A DNA stretch of 64,000 nt from Pseudacidovorax sp. RU35E. GTDB taxonomy: Bacteria; Pseudomonadota; Gammaproteobacteria; Burkholderiales; Burkholderiaceae_C. The stretch covers positions 1 through 64,000 of the forward strand of contig NZ_FTMY01000008.1 in the NCBI RefSeq assembly GCF_900156165.1. Reading direction: 5' to 3'. Below are positions 28,941-37,470 of this stretch, one piece after another. The position numbers were made by a program, and so were the translations under genes. Numbering within the stretch: the first letter of the stretch is position 1; every line of letters begins with the position of its first letter. The notes beneath the pieces were generated by a model that had not been told where the DNA came from, did no database searches, and saw only the letters and a list, made by a program, of their open reading frames with translations.

Positions 28941-30468
28941 GGATGCCCTCCTCCTTCGCGCGCGAAGCCGCGCCCTCCCACAGTCCGCTCATCCATTCGC
29001 CGATCTGCGGCACGGTGGCCGCGGCACGGTCGATGGAAGGCGACAGCCGCCCCTTGGCGATCACATGCAGCCGGTCGCTGATCTCGAACAGCTCGTCCAG
29101 CTCCTCGCTGACCACCAGCACGGCGCAGCCCGCATCGCGCAGCGCCAGGATCTCGGCGCGGATCAGGGCGGCAGCGCCCACGTCCACGCCCCAGGTCGGC
29201 TGCGACACGATGAAGAGCTTGGGGCTGGCGTCGATCTCGCGGCCGACGATGAACTTCTGCAGGTTGCCGCCCGACAGCGACTTGGCCGCCGACTGCGGCC
29301 CGCCAGCCTTGACCTTGAAGCGCTCGATGATGGCGCGCGCCTGCTGCTCCAGCTGGCCGATGCGCAGCCAGCCGCCGCTGCCCACCGCGTCGTCGCGCGT
29401 CAGCAGCAGGTTGTGGGCGAGGCCCAGCGTGGGCACGGCACCGCGGCCGAGGCGCTCCTCCGGCACGAAGTGCAGGCCCAGCTTGCGACGCGCCCGTGGA
29501 CGCAGCCGGCCGGCGCCCTGGCCGAAGAGGCGGACCATGCCGGGCTCGGCCCGCACGTCCTCGCCCGACAGGGCGTAGAGCAGTTCCTTCTGGCCGTTGC
29601 CCGACACGCCGGCGATGCCCACCACCTCGCCCGCGCGCACCTGCATCGAGACGTCTTCCAGGTCGACGCCGAACTGGTCTTCGCGCGGCAGGCTCAGGCG
29701 CTCGACGGCCAGCGCCACCTCCCCCACGCTGGACGGCCGGTGCGTCAGCGGCGGCGGCTCGGCACCGATCATCAGGCGCGACAGCGACTCGTTGGTCTCC
29801 TGCTGCGGATTGCACACGCCCGTGACCTTGCCGCCGCGCAGCACGGTGCAGGCGGTGCACAGCTCGCGGATCTCGTGCAGCTTGTGGCTGATGTAGAGGA
29901 TGGAGCAGCCCTCGGAGGCCAGCTTCTTGAGCACCACGAAGAGTTTCTGCACGGCCTGCGGCGTCAGCACCGAGGTGGGCTCGTCCAGGATCAGCAGTTT
30001 GGGGTCGGTGAGCAGCGCGCGGATGATCTCCACCCGCTGCATCTCGCCCACCGACAGGGTGTGGACCGGCCGCAGCGGGTCGATCTCCAGCCCGTACTCG
30101 CCCGCCTTGGCCACGATGCGGCGCGTGACCTCGGCCAGTGCCAGGCTTTTGTCCAGGCCCAGCCAGACGTTCTCGGCCACCGTCAGCGTGTCGAACAGGC
30201 TGAAGTGCTGGAACACCATGCTGATGCCCAGTTGCCGCGCCTCCTGCGGATTGCGGATGGCCACCGGCTGGCCGTTGAAGCGCACCGTGCCCTCGTCCGG
30301 CTTGACCGAGCCGTAGATGATCTTCATCAGCGTGGACTTGCCGGCGCCGTTCTCGCCCAGCACGGCATGGGTTTCGCCGGGCTGGACGGTGAGCGACACG
30401 TCGCTGTTGGCGACCACCGAGGGATAGCGCTTGGTGATGTGCGCGAGCTGGAGTCTGGGGGGAGACAT
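28927..30468 (-). CDS. ABC transporter ATPase (nucleoside/BMP type, double domain)
   Basis: A 513-residue protein with two nucleotide-binding domains, as in sugar and nucleoside importers. Domain 1 has the Walker A GENGAGKST, the signature LSVGEMQRVEI and Walker B LLILDEPTSVL. Domain 2 has the degenerate loop GVSGNGQKEL and the signature LSGGNLQKFIV, so one ATP site is probably non-canonical, which is usual in this family. It energises the two permeases and BMP receptor encoded downstream. The start at 30468 gives MSPPRLQLAHITKRYPSVVA, where the family homology begins. Confidence 0.93.
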   Translation of the reverse strand: MSPPRLQLAHITKRYPSVVANSDVSLTVQPGETHAVLGENGAGKSTLMKIIYGSVKPDEGTVRFNGQPVAIRNPQEARQLGISMVFQHFSLFDTLTVAENVWLGLDKSLALAEVTRRIVAKAGEYGLEIDPLRPVHTLSVGEMQRVEIIRALLTDPKLLILDEPTSVLTPQAVQKLFVVLKKLASEGCSILYISHKLHEIRELCTACTVLRGGKVTGVCNPQQETNESLSRLMIGAEPPPLTHRPSSVGEVALAVERLSLPREDQFGVDLEDVSMQVRAGEVVGIAGVSGNGQKELLYALSGEDVRAEPGMVRLFGQGAGRLRPRARRKLGLHFVPEERLGRGAVPTLGLAHNLLLTRDDAVGSGGWLRIGQLEQQARAIIERFKVKAGGPQSAAKSLSGGNLQKFIVGREIDASPKLFIVSQPTWGVDVGAAALIRAEILALRDAGCAVLVVSEELDELFEISDRLHVIAKGRLSPSIDRAAATVPQIGEWMSGLWEGAASRAKEEGIHAQA

Positions 30469-30542
30469 GGGGTTGGCCTTCGGGGGTCGCTCTTTTGCAA
30501 AAAAACGGTGAATGCTAGTCGCCTCGGGCCGACCCGGATAGG

Positions 30543-31844
30543 TCAGTGACCCGGCAGGTAGATGTACTTGAAGAGGAAGATCCCGCCGATGACCCACACC
30601 ATCCAGTGCGCCTCGCGCGCCCGGCCGGTGAGCAGCTTCAGCACCGCATAGCTGATGAAGCCGAAGGCCAGGCCATTGGCGATGGAATAGGTGAAGGGCA
30701 TGGCCAGCGCGGTGATGGCCGCGGGGATGACCTCGGTGGTCTCGTTCCAGTCCAGTTCGGTCAGCTCCCTCAGCATCAAACATGCCACGAAGAGCAGGGC
30801 CGGCGCCGTCGCATAGGCCGGCACCACGCCGGCCAGCGGCGCGATGAACAGGCAGGCCAGGAAGAGCACCGCCACCGTCAGCGCCGTGAGCCCCGTGCGG
30901 CCGCCGGCCTGCACGCCCGCCGCGCTCTCCACATAGGCCGTGGTGCTGGAGGTGCCCAGCAGCGAGCCCGCGAAGATGGCGCCCGAATCGGCCAGCAGCG
31001 CCTTGTTGAGCCGGTCCATCTTGCCCGGCACCAGCAGGCCGGCGCGCTTGGCCACGCCCATCAGCGTGCCGGTGGCATCGAACAGCTCGACCAGGAAGAA
31101 CACGAGGATCACGTTCAGGATGCCGCCCGCCAGCGCACCCTTGATGTCCAGCTGCAGCAGCGTGGGCGCGATGGACGGCGGCGCCGACACCACGCCCTTG
31201 AACTCGTTGCCGGCGAAGAAGAAGCTGGCCAGCGTCACGGCCACGATGCCGATCAGGATGGCACCCGGCACCTTGAGCCGGTCCAGCATCACGATCAGGA
31301 AGAAGCCCAGCACCGCCAGCACGGCCGCGGGCTGGTGAAGGTCGCCCAGCGTGACGTAAGTAGCCGGCGAGGCGGCGACGATGCCCGCACTCTTGAGCGC
31401 GATCAGCGCCAGGAAGAGGCCGATGCCCACCGTGATGGCATAGCGCAGCGACAGCGGGATGCCCCGGATGATCAGCTCGCGGATGCGGAACAGCGTCACC
31501 AGCAGGAACAGGCAACCCGAGACGAACACCGCCCCCAGCGCTGCCTGCCAGGTGAAGCCCATGTGCTGCACCACCCCGTAGGCGAAGTAGGCGTTCAGGC
31601 CCATGCCCGGCGCCAAGGCGATCGGGTAGTTGGCATACAGGCCCATGATGGCCGAGCCCAGGGCGGCGATCACGCAGGTGGCGACGAAGACGGCCTCCTT
31701 CGGCATGCCTGCATCACCCAGGATCGAGGGGTTGACGAAGATGATGTAGGCCATCGTGAGGAAGGTGGTCAGGCCTGCCAGCAGTTCGGTGCGCACGGTC
31801 GTGCCGTGCTCCTGCAGCTTGAACAGCCGCTCGATCGCATTCAT
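30543..31844 (-). CDS. AzgA-family purine permease (adenine/guanine/hypoxanthine)
   Basis: A 433-residue inner-membrane proton symporter of the NCS2 superfamily, AzgA branch, with about 12 to 14 hydrophobic segments. ERLFKLQEHGTTVRTELLAG at the N-terminus, TMAYIIFVNPSIL, ALAPGMGLNAYFAY and the TSSTTAYVESAAGVQAGGRT signature are diagnostic and match E. coli AdeP/GhxP. It probably imports adenine, guanine or hypoxanthine for adenine deaminase and XdhAB. It starts 45 bp after the LysR gene and precedes the ABC importer by 74 bp. Confidence 0.93.
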   Translation of the reverse strand: MNAIERLFKLQEHGTTVRTELLAGLTTFLTMAYIIFVNPSILGDAGMPKEAVFVATCVIAALGSAIMGLYANYPIALAPGMGLNAYFAYGVVQHMGFTWQAALGAVFVSGCLFLLVTLFRIRELIIRGIPLSLRYAITVGIGLFLALIALKSAGIVAASPATYVTLGDLHQPAAVLAVLGFFLIVMLDRLKVPGAILIGIVAVTLASFFFAGNEFKGVVSAPPSIAPTLLQLDIKGALAGGILNVILVFFLVELFDATGTLMGVAKRAGLLVPGKMDRLNKALLADSGAIFAGSLLGTSSTTAYVESAAGVQAGGRTGLTALTVAVLFLACLFIAPLAGVVPAYATAPALLFVACLMLRELTELDWNETTEVIPAAITALAMPFTYSIANGLAFGFISYAVLKLLTGRAREAHWMVWVIGGIFLFKYIYLPGH

Positions 31845-31889
31845 GGGTTTTGTCTCCGGTGTTGTTGTGAATGAGGAAAGCGAAAGGAA

Positions 31890-32831
31890 TCAGGGGCCGC
31901 CGGGCTGACGCAGCGAGGCGGCCGCGTTCTTGACCTGCTCGCGCAGCCATTGCGCCGCACTCGACGAATGCGTGCGCTCGTGCCAGAGCTGGTAATAGAG
32001 CAGGCGCGGCAAGGTGGCCGGGCAGTCGAGGATGCGCACCGGCAGCTGCTGCGCGAAGCGCTCGCAGAACTGGCGCCCCGTGGTCAGCACCAGCAGGCTG
32101 CTGGCCACCATCTGCGGGATCAGGCTGAAGTGCGCGCAACGCGCCGTGATGTTGCGCTGCCGGCCGATGGCATCGAGCAGCTGGTCGATGATGCCGCGCG
32201 CGCCTGGGTGCGTGGGCGTGGGCGCGATGTGTTCGGCCTCCAGCCAGGTCTCGAGGTCCCAGCCGCGCCGCACCGCGGGGTGTTCCTGGCTCACCATCGA
32301 CACGACCTCGTCGCCGAAGAGGCGCGACATGTGCAGGTCTTCCGGCGGCTTGAGCCAGTTGCCGATCACCAGGTCCAGCGTGCCTTCGGCCAGGTGGGCG
32401 TGGTAGTCGGAGTCGGAGGAGAGCGGATGGATCTCGATGCGCGTGAGCGGCGCGAGCCGCTTGATCTGCGTCACCACCAACGGCAAAAACAGCGGGTCGA
32501 GGTAGTCGTTGGCGGCGATGCGGAAGGTGGTGGCCGCCGTCTGGGGCTCGAAGCCGCGCACATCGGAGAACAGCATCTCGGCCGCCCGCAGGATGCTGGC
32601 GGCGGGCTCGATCATGCGCAGGCCCGCCTCGGTCGGCACCATGCCCGAGCCCGACCGCACCAGCAGGGGATCGCCCGACAGCTCGCGCAGCCGCTTGAGC
32701 GCCGCCGAGACGGCCGGCTGGTACATGCCCAGCCGCAGGGCAGCGCGCGAGACGCTGCGGTCGGTGAGCACGGTGTAGAGCACCCGGATGAGGTGCAGAT
32801 CGATCTTGTCGAAGAGGGCCTGGTCTCGCAT
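31890..32831 (-). CDS. LysR-family transcriptional regulator (purine cluster)
   Basis: A 313-residue LysR regulator. The N-terminal winged helix reads DLHLIRVLYTVLTDRSVSRA then ALRLGMYQPAVSAALKRL, and an effector-binding domain follows from about residue 95 (TTFRIAANDYLDPLFLPLVV). The subtype resembles NodD/NahR-like LysR proteins. It sits between xdhB and azgA on the same strand, so it is a good candidate regulator of this purine cluster. Its target may be the palindromic region upstream of xdhA (37111-37174); this is inference. Confidence 0.88.
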   Translation of the reverse strand: MRDQALFDKIDLHLIRVLYTVLTDRSVSRAALRLGMYQPAVSAALKRLRELSGDPLLVRSGSGMVPTEAGLRMIEPAASILRAAEMLFSDVRGFEPQTAATTFRIAANDYLDPLFLPLVVTQIKRLAPLTRIEIHPLSSDSDYHAHLAEGTLDLVIGNWLKPPEDLHMSRLFGDEVVSMVSQEHPAVRRGWDLETWLEAEHIAPTPTHPGARGIIDQLLDAIGRQRNITARCAHFSLIPQMVASSLLVLTTGRQFCERFAQQLPVRILDCPATLPRLLYYQLWHERTHSSSAAQWLREQVKNAAASLRQPGGP

Positions 32832-32910
32832 GGGGCCTCACTCTGCCAGAGACAGGCAGCGCCCGGCCCCCCTGACGGGAGCCTGGGCGGCCGCTGTTCC
32901 GGCCGAACGA

Positions 32911-35343
32911 TCAGGCGTCGGCAGACGCGGCCTGGACCGCGGTGAGTGCACGCAGAATCGCTTCGCTGGTGGCCGGTGCCCGCAGCGGAGGCTCGATCCG
33001 GTGGCCGCCCGCCGCGGACACGGCGTCGCGGATGGCGAAGAACACCGAGAAGGGCAGCAGCAGCGGCGGCTCGCCGACAGCCTTGCTGCGGTGGATGGAG
33101 TCCTCGGCGTTGGGGCCGTCGAAGAGCCGCACGTTGAACACCGGCGGGCAATCGTTGGCCGTGGGGATCTTGTAGGTGCTGGGCGCGTGGGTCAGCAGCT
33201 TGCCGTTGCCCGGATGCCAGACCAGCTCTTCGGTGGTGAGCCAGCCCATGCCCTGGATGAAGGCCCCTTCGACCTGGCCGATGTCGACGGCCGGATTGAG
33301 CGAGCGGCCGGCGTCGTGCAGCACGTCGGCGCGCAGCAGCTTCCATTCGCCGGTGAGGGTGTCGATGACCACCTCGCTCACCGCCGCGCCATAGGCGAAG
33401 TAGTAAAAGGGATGGCCCTGCATGGTCTGTGAGTTCCAGTGCAGGCCGGGCGTGCTGTAGAAGCCGTCGGACCACAGCTGCACCCGGTCGGTGTAGGCCT
33501 CGGCCACCAGCGTGGCGAAGGTGAGCTCGCGCCCGGCCACCTGCACCTTGCCGTTGGCGAAGCGCACCGCATCGGGCGTGCCGCCATGGCGACGCGCAGC
33601 GAAGTCGGCCAGCCTTTCGCGGATCTGCCGCGCGGCGTCCTGCGCGGCCTTGCCGTTGAGATCGGCACCCGTGGAGGCGGCCGTGGCGGAGGTGTTCGCC
33701 ACCTTGGTCGTGTCGGTGGCCGTGGCGCGAACGCGCTCGAATTCCACCCCCAGTTCATGCGCGACCACCTGCGCCACCTTGGTGTTGAGGCCCTGACCCA
33801 TTTCGGTGCCACCGTGGTTCACCAGAATGGAGCCGTCGGTGTAGACATGCACCAAAGCGCCGGCCTGGTTGAAGTGCGGCACGTTGAAACTGATGCCGAA
33901 CTTGATCGGCGTGAGTGCCATTCCCCGCTTGAGCACCGGACTCTTGGCGTTGAAGGCCTCGATGGCCTCGCGCCGTTCGCGATAGTCGCTCGAAGCCTCG
34001 AGCTGGCCCACGAGTTCGTGGATCACGTTGTCGCGCACCGTCTGGCCGTAAGGCGTGACATTGCGCTCGGTCTTGCCGTAGAAGTTGGCACGGCGCACAT
34101 CCAGTGCATCGCGGCCGAGCTGCCGGGCGATGGAATCGAGCACGTATTCCACTGCAATGGCGCCTTGTGGCCCGCCGAAGCCGCGGAACGCGGTGTTGCT
34201 CTGGGTGTTGGTGCGGCCCGAGAAGCCATGCATGCTCACCTCGGGCAGCCAGTAGGCGTTGTCGAAGTGGCACAGGGCGCGGGTCATCACCGGGCCGGAA
34301 AGATCGGCCGAGTGGCCCGCGCGCGAGACCATGCTGATCTCGGCGCCGAGGATGCGGCCTTCGTCGTCGAAGCCCACTTCGTACTCGTACCAGAAGCAGT
34401 GACGGCGGCCGGTGATGAGGAAGTCGTCGTCGCGGTCGGGGCGCAGCTTGACCGGCCGGCGCAGCTTGTTGGCCGCCACGGCTGCAATGCAGGCGAACAG
34501 GCCCGACTGCGATTCCTTGCCGCCGAAGCCGCCGCCCATGCGTCGGCATTCGATATGCACCTCGTTGGAATGCAGGTGCAGCGCATGCGCCACCAGGTGC
34601 TGCATTTCGGTGGGATGCTGGGTCGAGCAGTAGACCTGCATCGTCCCGCCCTCCTTCGGGATGGCGTAGCTGATCTGGCCTTCGAGGTAGAACTGCTCCT
34701 GGCCGCCGACATCGATCTGGCCGGTGAGGCGGTGCGGCGCGGCCTCGATGGCGGCACGCACGGCGATCCCCTTGTCGCTGCGGGCCAGGTGCATGGGCGG
34801 CACCACGTACTGGCCGCGGGCATGGGCCTGCTGCGGCGTCAGCACCGGCTCGGCCGGCACCACGCGGGCCGCTTCCTTGGCGCGGGCAGCAGCGCGGCGG
34901 GCCTCGGTGCGGGTACGGGCGATCACGGCGAACAGCGGCTGACCGAGGAAGCGGATCTCGCCATCACAGAGTAATGGATCGTCGTGCACGATCGAGCCGC
35001 AGTCGTTGGCACCGGGAATGTCGTCGGCCACGATCACGTCCACCACGCCGGGCATGGCCCGGATGGCGTCCAGGTCCAGGCCTTCCAGGCGTCCGGCCGC
35101 CACGGGCGACAGGCCCAGCGCGCAGTGCAGCGTTCCGGCCAGCTCGGGCAGGTCGTCGGTGTAGGTGGCCTCGCCGGCCACGTGCAGATGGGCGGACTCG
35201 TGGGGACGGCTGATGCCCACGCGCGCCCCCTGCGCCAGGGCCTGGGCCTCGGCATCGGTGTCGATGCGGGCGGCCGTGTTGGCGGCGTAGTCGGCAAAGG
35301 CCTCGGCAGACTGCAGCAGGGCGGGGTCGATCGGCTTGTTCAT
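32911..35343 (-). CDS. xdhB: Xanthine dehydrogenase molybdopterin-binding subunit
   Basis: An 810-residue large subunit that oxidises hypoxanthine to xanthine and then urate at the molybdenum cofactor. ECRRMGGGFGGKESQSG, RGFGGPQGAIAVEY and the GTEMGQGLNTKVAQVVA segment bind the cofactor, and the catalytic glutamate is in KAVGEPPLLLPFSVF near the C-terminus. Length fits the bacterial two-subunit enzyme. It starts 3 bp after xdhA. The accessory XdhC gene, which usually follows and inserts sulfurated cofactor, is missing here; a LysR gene is found instead. Confidence 0.96.
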   Translation of the reverse strand: MNKPIDPALLQSAEAFADYAANTAARIDTDAEAQALAQGARVGISRPHESAHLHVAGEATYTDDLPELAGTLHCALGLSPVAAGRLEGLDLDAIRAMPGVVDVIVADDIPGANDCGSIVHDDPLLCDGEIRFLGQPLFAVIARTRTEARRAAARAKEAARVVPAEPVLTPQQAHARGQYVVPPMHLARSDKGIAVRAAIEAAPHRLTGQIDVGGQEQFYLEGQISYAIPKEGGTMQVYCSTQHPTEMQHLVAHALHLHSNEVHIECRRMGGGFGGKESQSGLFACIAAVAANKLRRPVKLRPDRDDDFLITGRRHCFWYEYEVGFDDEGRILGAEISMVSRAGHSADLSGPVMTRALCHFDNAYWLPEVSMHGFSGRTNTQSNTAFRGFGGPQGAIAVEYVLDSIARQLGRDALDVRRANFYGKTERNVTPYGQTVRDNVIHELVGQLEASSDYRERREAIEAFNAKSPVLKRGMALTPIKFGISFNVPHFNQAGALVHVYTDGSILVNHGGTEMGQGLNTKVAQVVAHELGVEFERVRATATDTTKVANTSATAASTGADLNGKAAQDAARQIRERLADFAARRHGGTPDAVRFANGKVQVAGRELTFATLVAEAYTDRVQLWSDGFYSTPGLHWNSQTMQGHPFYYFAYGAAVSEVVIDTLTGEWKLLRADVLHDAGRSLNPAVDIGQVEGAFIQGMGWLTTEELVWHPGNGKLLTHAPSTYKIPTANDCPPVFNVRLFDGPNAEDSIHRSKAVGEPPLLLPFSVFFAIRDAVSAAGGHRIEPPLRAPATSEAILRALTAVQAASADA

Positions 35344-35346
35344 CGT

Positions 35347-36924
35347 TCAGGCTCCGAAGGCAGGGGCATGGGGCATCACCGACCAGACGCTGGTCTCCAG
35401 CGCCTCCAGCGGTTCGTGGGCGCGCGTCTCGAGCCAGAAGCGCTGCAACAGGTTCTGTGCCACCTGCAGGCGGTAGTCGGCCGACGCGCGCAGGTCGGTC
35501 AGGGGCTTGAAGTCCTGGGCCAGGGCCGCCTTGGCGGCCTCCACCGCCTGCTGCGTCCAGGGCTGGCCGACGACGGCGGCCTCGGCCTGGGTGGCGCGGC
35601 GCACGGTGGCGGCCATACCGCCATACGCCAGGCGGATGCTGCGCACCACGTCGCCGTCGAGTTCGAGCGCGAAGCCGGCGCACAGGGCCGAGATGTCGCA
35701 GTCGAAGCGCTTGCTGATCTTGTAGCCGCGCAGCCGGCGCGCGAAGGCCGGCAACGGCAGCACGATGGCCTGCACGAATTCGCCGCTCTCCAGCTGGTTC
35801 TTCATGTAGTCGACGTAGAAGTCGGGCAGCGGCATGCGGCGCACGCGCGCTCCCCTGCGCAGTTCCACCTCGGCATCGAGCGCCATCAGGATGGGCGGCG
35901 AGTCGCCGATCGGCGAGCCATTGGCCACGTTGCCGCCCAGCGTGCCCGCGTGGCGGATCGGCGGCGAGGCGAAGCGCAGCCACACATCCTGCAGAGAGGG
36001 CGCGCGTTGCACGATGGCGGACCAGGCGTCCTCGAGCGACACGGCGGCGCCGATCCACAGTTCGTCCTCCTCCACCACGTCGATGCGCTTGAGCTCGGCC
36101 ACATTGCCGATGTAGAGGATGTCGCCCAGGTCGCGGAACTGCTTGTTGACCCACAGCCCGATGTCGGTGGAGCCGGCCAGCAGCCGGGCCTGGGGCTTGG
36201 CGGCGCGCAGTTCGGCGAAGGCGTCCAGGCTGGCGGGTGCGTGGAAGTGGTCGGTGCGCTGGCCCAGGGGAGCCGCGTAGTCGAAGGTGGCGTCGGTGCG
36301 CAGGGCCTGCAGCGCCTGCACCACCGGGGTGGTGTCCAGTCTGACCGGCGGCAGGTCGAACATCTTCTGGCCGGCGTCGAGGATGGGCCGGTAGCCGGTG
36401 CACCGGCACAGGTTGCCCGACAGATCGTCGGCCAGCTGCTGCCGCGTCGGCCGGGTGCCGCGCTCGCCGTGCTGCTCGTAGCTGGCCCACATCGACATCA
36501 CGAAGCCGGGCGTGCAGAAGCCGCACTGGGAGCCATGGCAGTCCACCATGGCCTGCTGGACCGGATGCAGTTGCTGCACAGGATGCTTGGAGTGGCGCTC
36601 GCCGTCGTGCACACAGGCCGTCTGCGCCTTCAGGTCCTCGACGGTGAACAGCGCCTTGCCGTGCAGCGTGGGCAGGAACTGGATACAGGCATTGACCGTC
36701 TGCAGCCTCAGCCCGCCGACGGCGCCCGTCTCGCCCTCGTCCGCCAATTCGCCGATGACCACGGTGCAGGCACCGCAGTCGCCCTCGTTGCACCCCTCCT
36801 TCGTTCCGGTGCAGCGTGCGTCCTCGCGCAGCCAGTCGAGCACGGAACGTGTCGGATGCACGCCGTCGACCGCCACCACGCGGCCGCGGTGGAAGAACTG
36901 AATGGGTTGGGTGGTGTGGGTCAT
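35347..36924 (-). CDS. xdhA: Xanthine dehydrogenase small subunit (2Fe-2S and FAD)
   Basis: A 525-residue electron-transfer subunit. The N-terminal plant-type 2Fe-2S site is EGCNEGDCGACTVV (Cys45, 50, 53), the second cluster has CHGSQCGFCTPGFV and GNLCRCTGYRPIL. The FAD-binding domain follows (LLAGSTDIGLWVNKQF; GGNVANGSPIGDSPP), then the CO-dehydrogenase-type C-terminal domain. It passes electrons from the molybdenum centre of XdhB to NAD. An in-frame ATG at 36942 would add six residues. No clear ribosome site decides between the two. Confidence 0.95.
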   Translation of the reverse strand: MTHTTQPIQFFHRGRVVAVDGVHPTRSVLDWLREDARCTGTKEGCNEGDCGACTVVIGELADEGETGAVGGLRLQTVNACIQFLPTLHGKALFTVEDLKAQTACVHDGERHSKHPVQQLHPVQQAMVDCHGSQCGFCTPGFVMSMWASYEQHGERGTRPTRQQLADDLSGNLCRCTGYRPILDAGQKMFDLPPVRLDTTPVVQALQALRTDATFDYAAPLGQRTDHFHAPASLDAFAELRAAKPQARLLAGSTDIGLWVNKQFRDLGDILYIGNVAELKRIDVVEEDELWIGAAVSLEDAWSAIVQRAPSLQDVWLRFASPPIRHAGTLGGNVANGSPIGDSPPILMALDAEVELRRGARVRRMPLPDFYVDYMKNQLESGEFVQAIVLPLPAFARRLRGYKISKRFDCDISALCAGFALELDGDVVRSIRLAYGGMAATVRRATQAEAAVVGQPWTQQAVEAAKAALAQDFKPLTDLRASADYRLQVAQNLLQRFWLETRAHEPLEALETSVWSVMPHAPAFGA

Positions 36925-37470
36925 GGAACTGTTTTGGGGCATCGTGCAGGCCACCGCGGTGCAACGCACAGGGCGGCCGTGAAGTTATTCGCAGTGGCGC
37001 ATCCGTGGATATCCGCCCGACCATATCGCTCATCCGGCAAACCGTATGCCGACAGGTCGGACAGCCCCTGCTTGAGCAGTTTCCGCGCCAGGGTCTCGAG
37101 CTGCGTCGGCACGTCTCTTGCATGACAAAGCAAGACGTTCAACAACGTTGACGTCATATAAGAGCACGTATAAGGCAAATCAGGGATTTCATATGTCACC
37201 ATTCCGCTTCTGCGCGCGGCTTCTGCGCGCCGCCTCCCCTCCTCGACGCTTTTCTTCCGCGTCGCGCATGCAACAGCCCGCCGATCCGACATCGGCCCGG
37301 CCCAGCGCCCTCCGCGGCTGAGGCCGCGGCTCCCACGCTTCCGACCCAGCTGCCCCCCGGCAAGTGCCTGGGCCTGCGCGGCCCATCCGTCCGTCGGTGC
37401 ACGGCCGTACGGGCGGCGTGGCTGCGCCCATTCCCGTTTTCCTCCAACAGCGCAACGCGCGCACAACATC
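36925..37470. promoter_or_regulatory. 546-bp divergent control region between xdhA and the NCS2-UraD gene
   Basis: No convincing gene lies here. Between 37111 and 37174 there are overlapping dyads: ACGTCTCTTGC/GCAAGACGT (37111-37138, 8-nt loop, 2-nt bulge) and TCAACAACGTTGA (37139-37151), a T-N11-A LysR-type box with TCAAC/GTTGA arms. TTGACG (37148) followed 15 nt later by TATAAG (37169) could be a rightward promoter, and an earlier TATAAG lies at 37157. The stretch 37190-37470 shows nothing I recognise; with a start at 37169 the fusion-gene leader would be almost 300 nt. Confidence 0.5.

Noticed and set aside
37118-37321. 67-codon open frame in the xdhA/permease gap
   Set aside because: Overlaps the palindromic promoter region, has no ribosome site, and gives an Arg/Ser/Ala-rich translation without homology.
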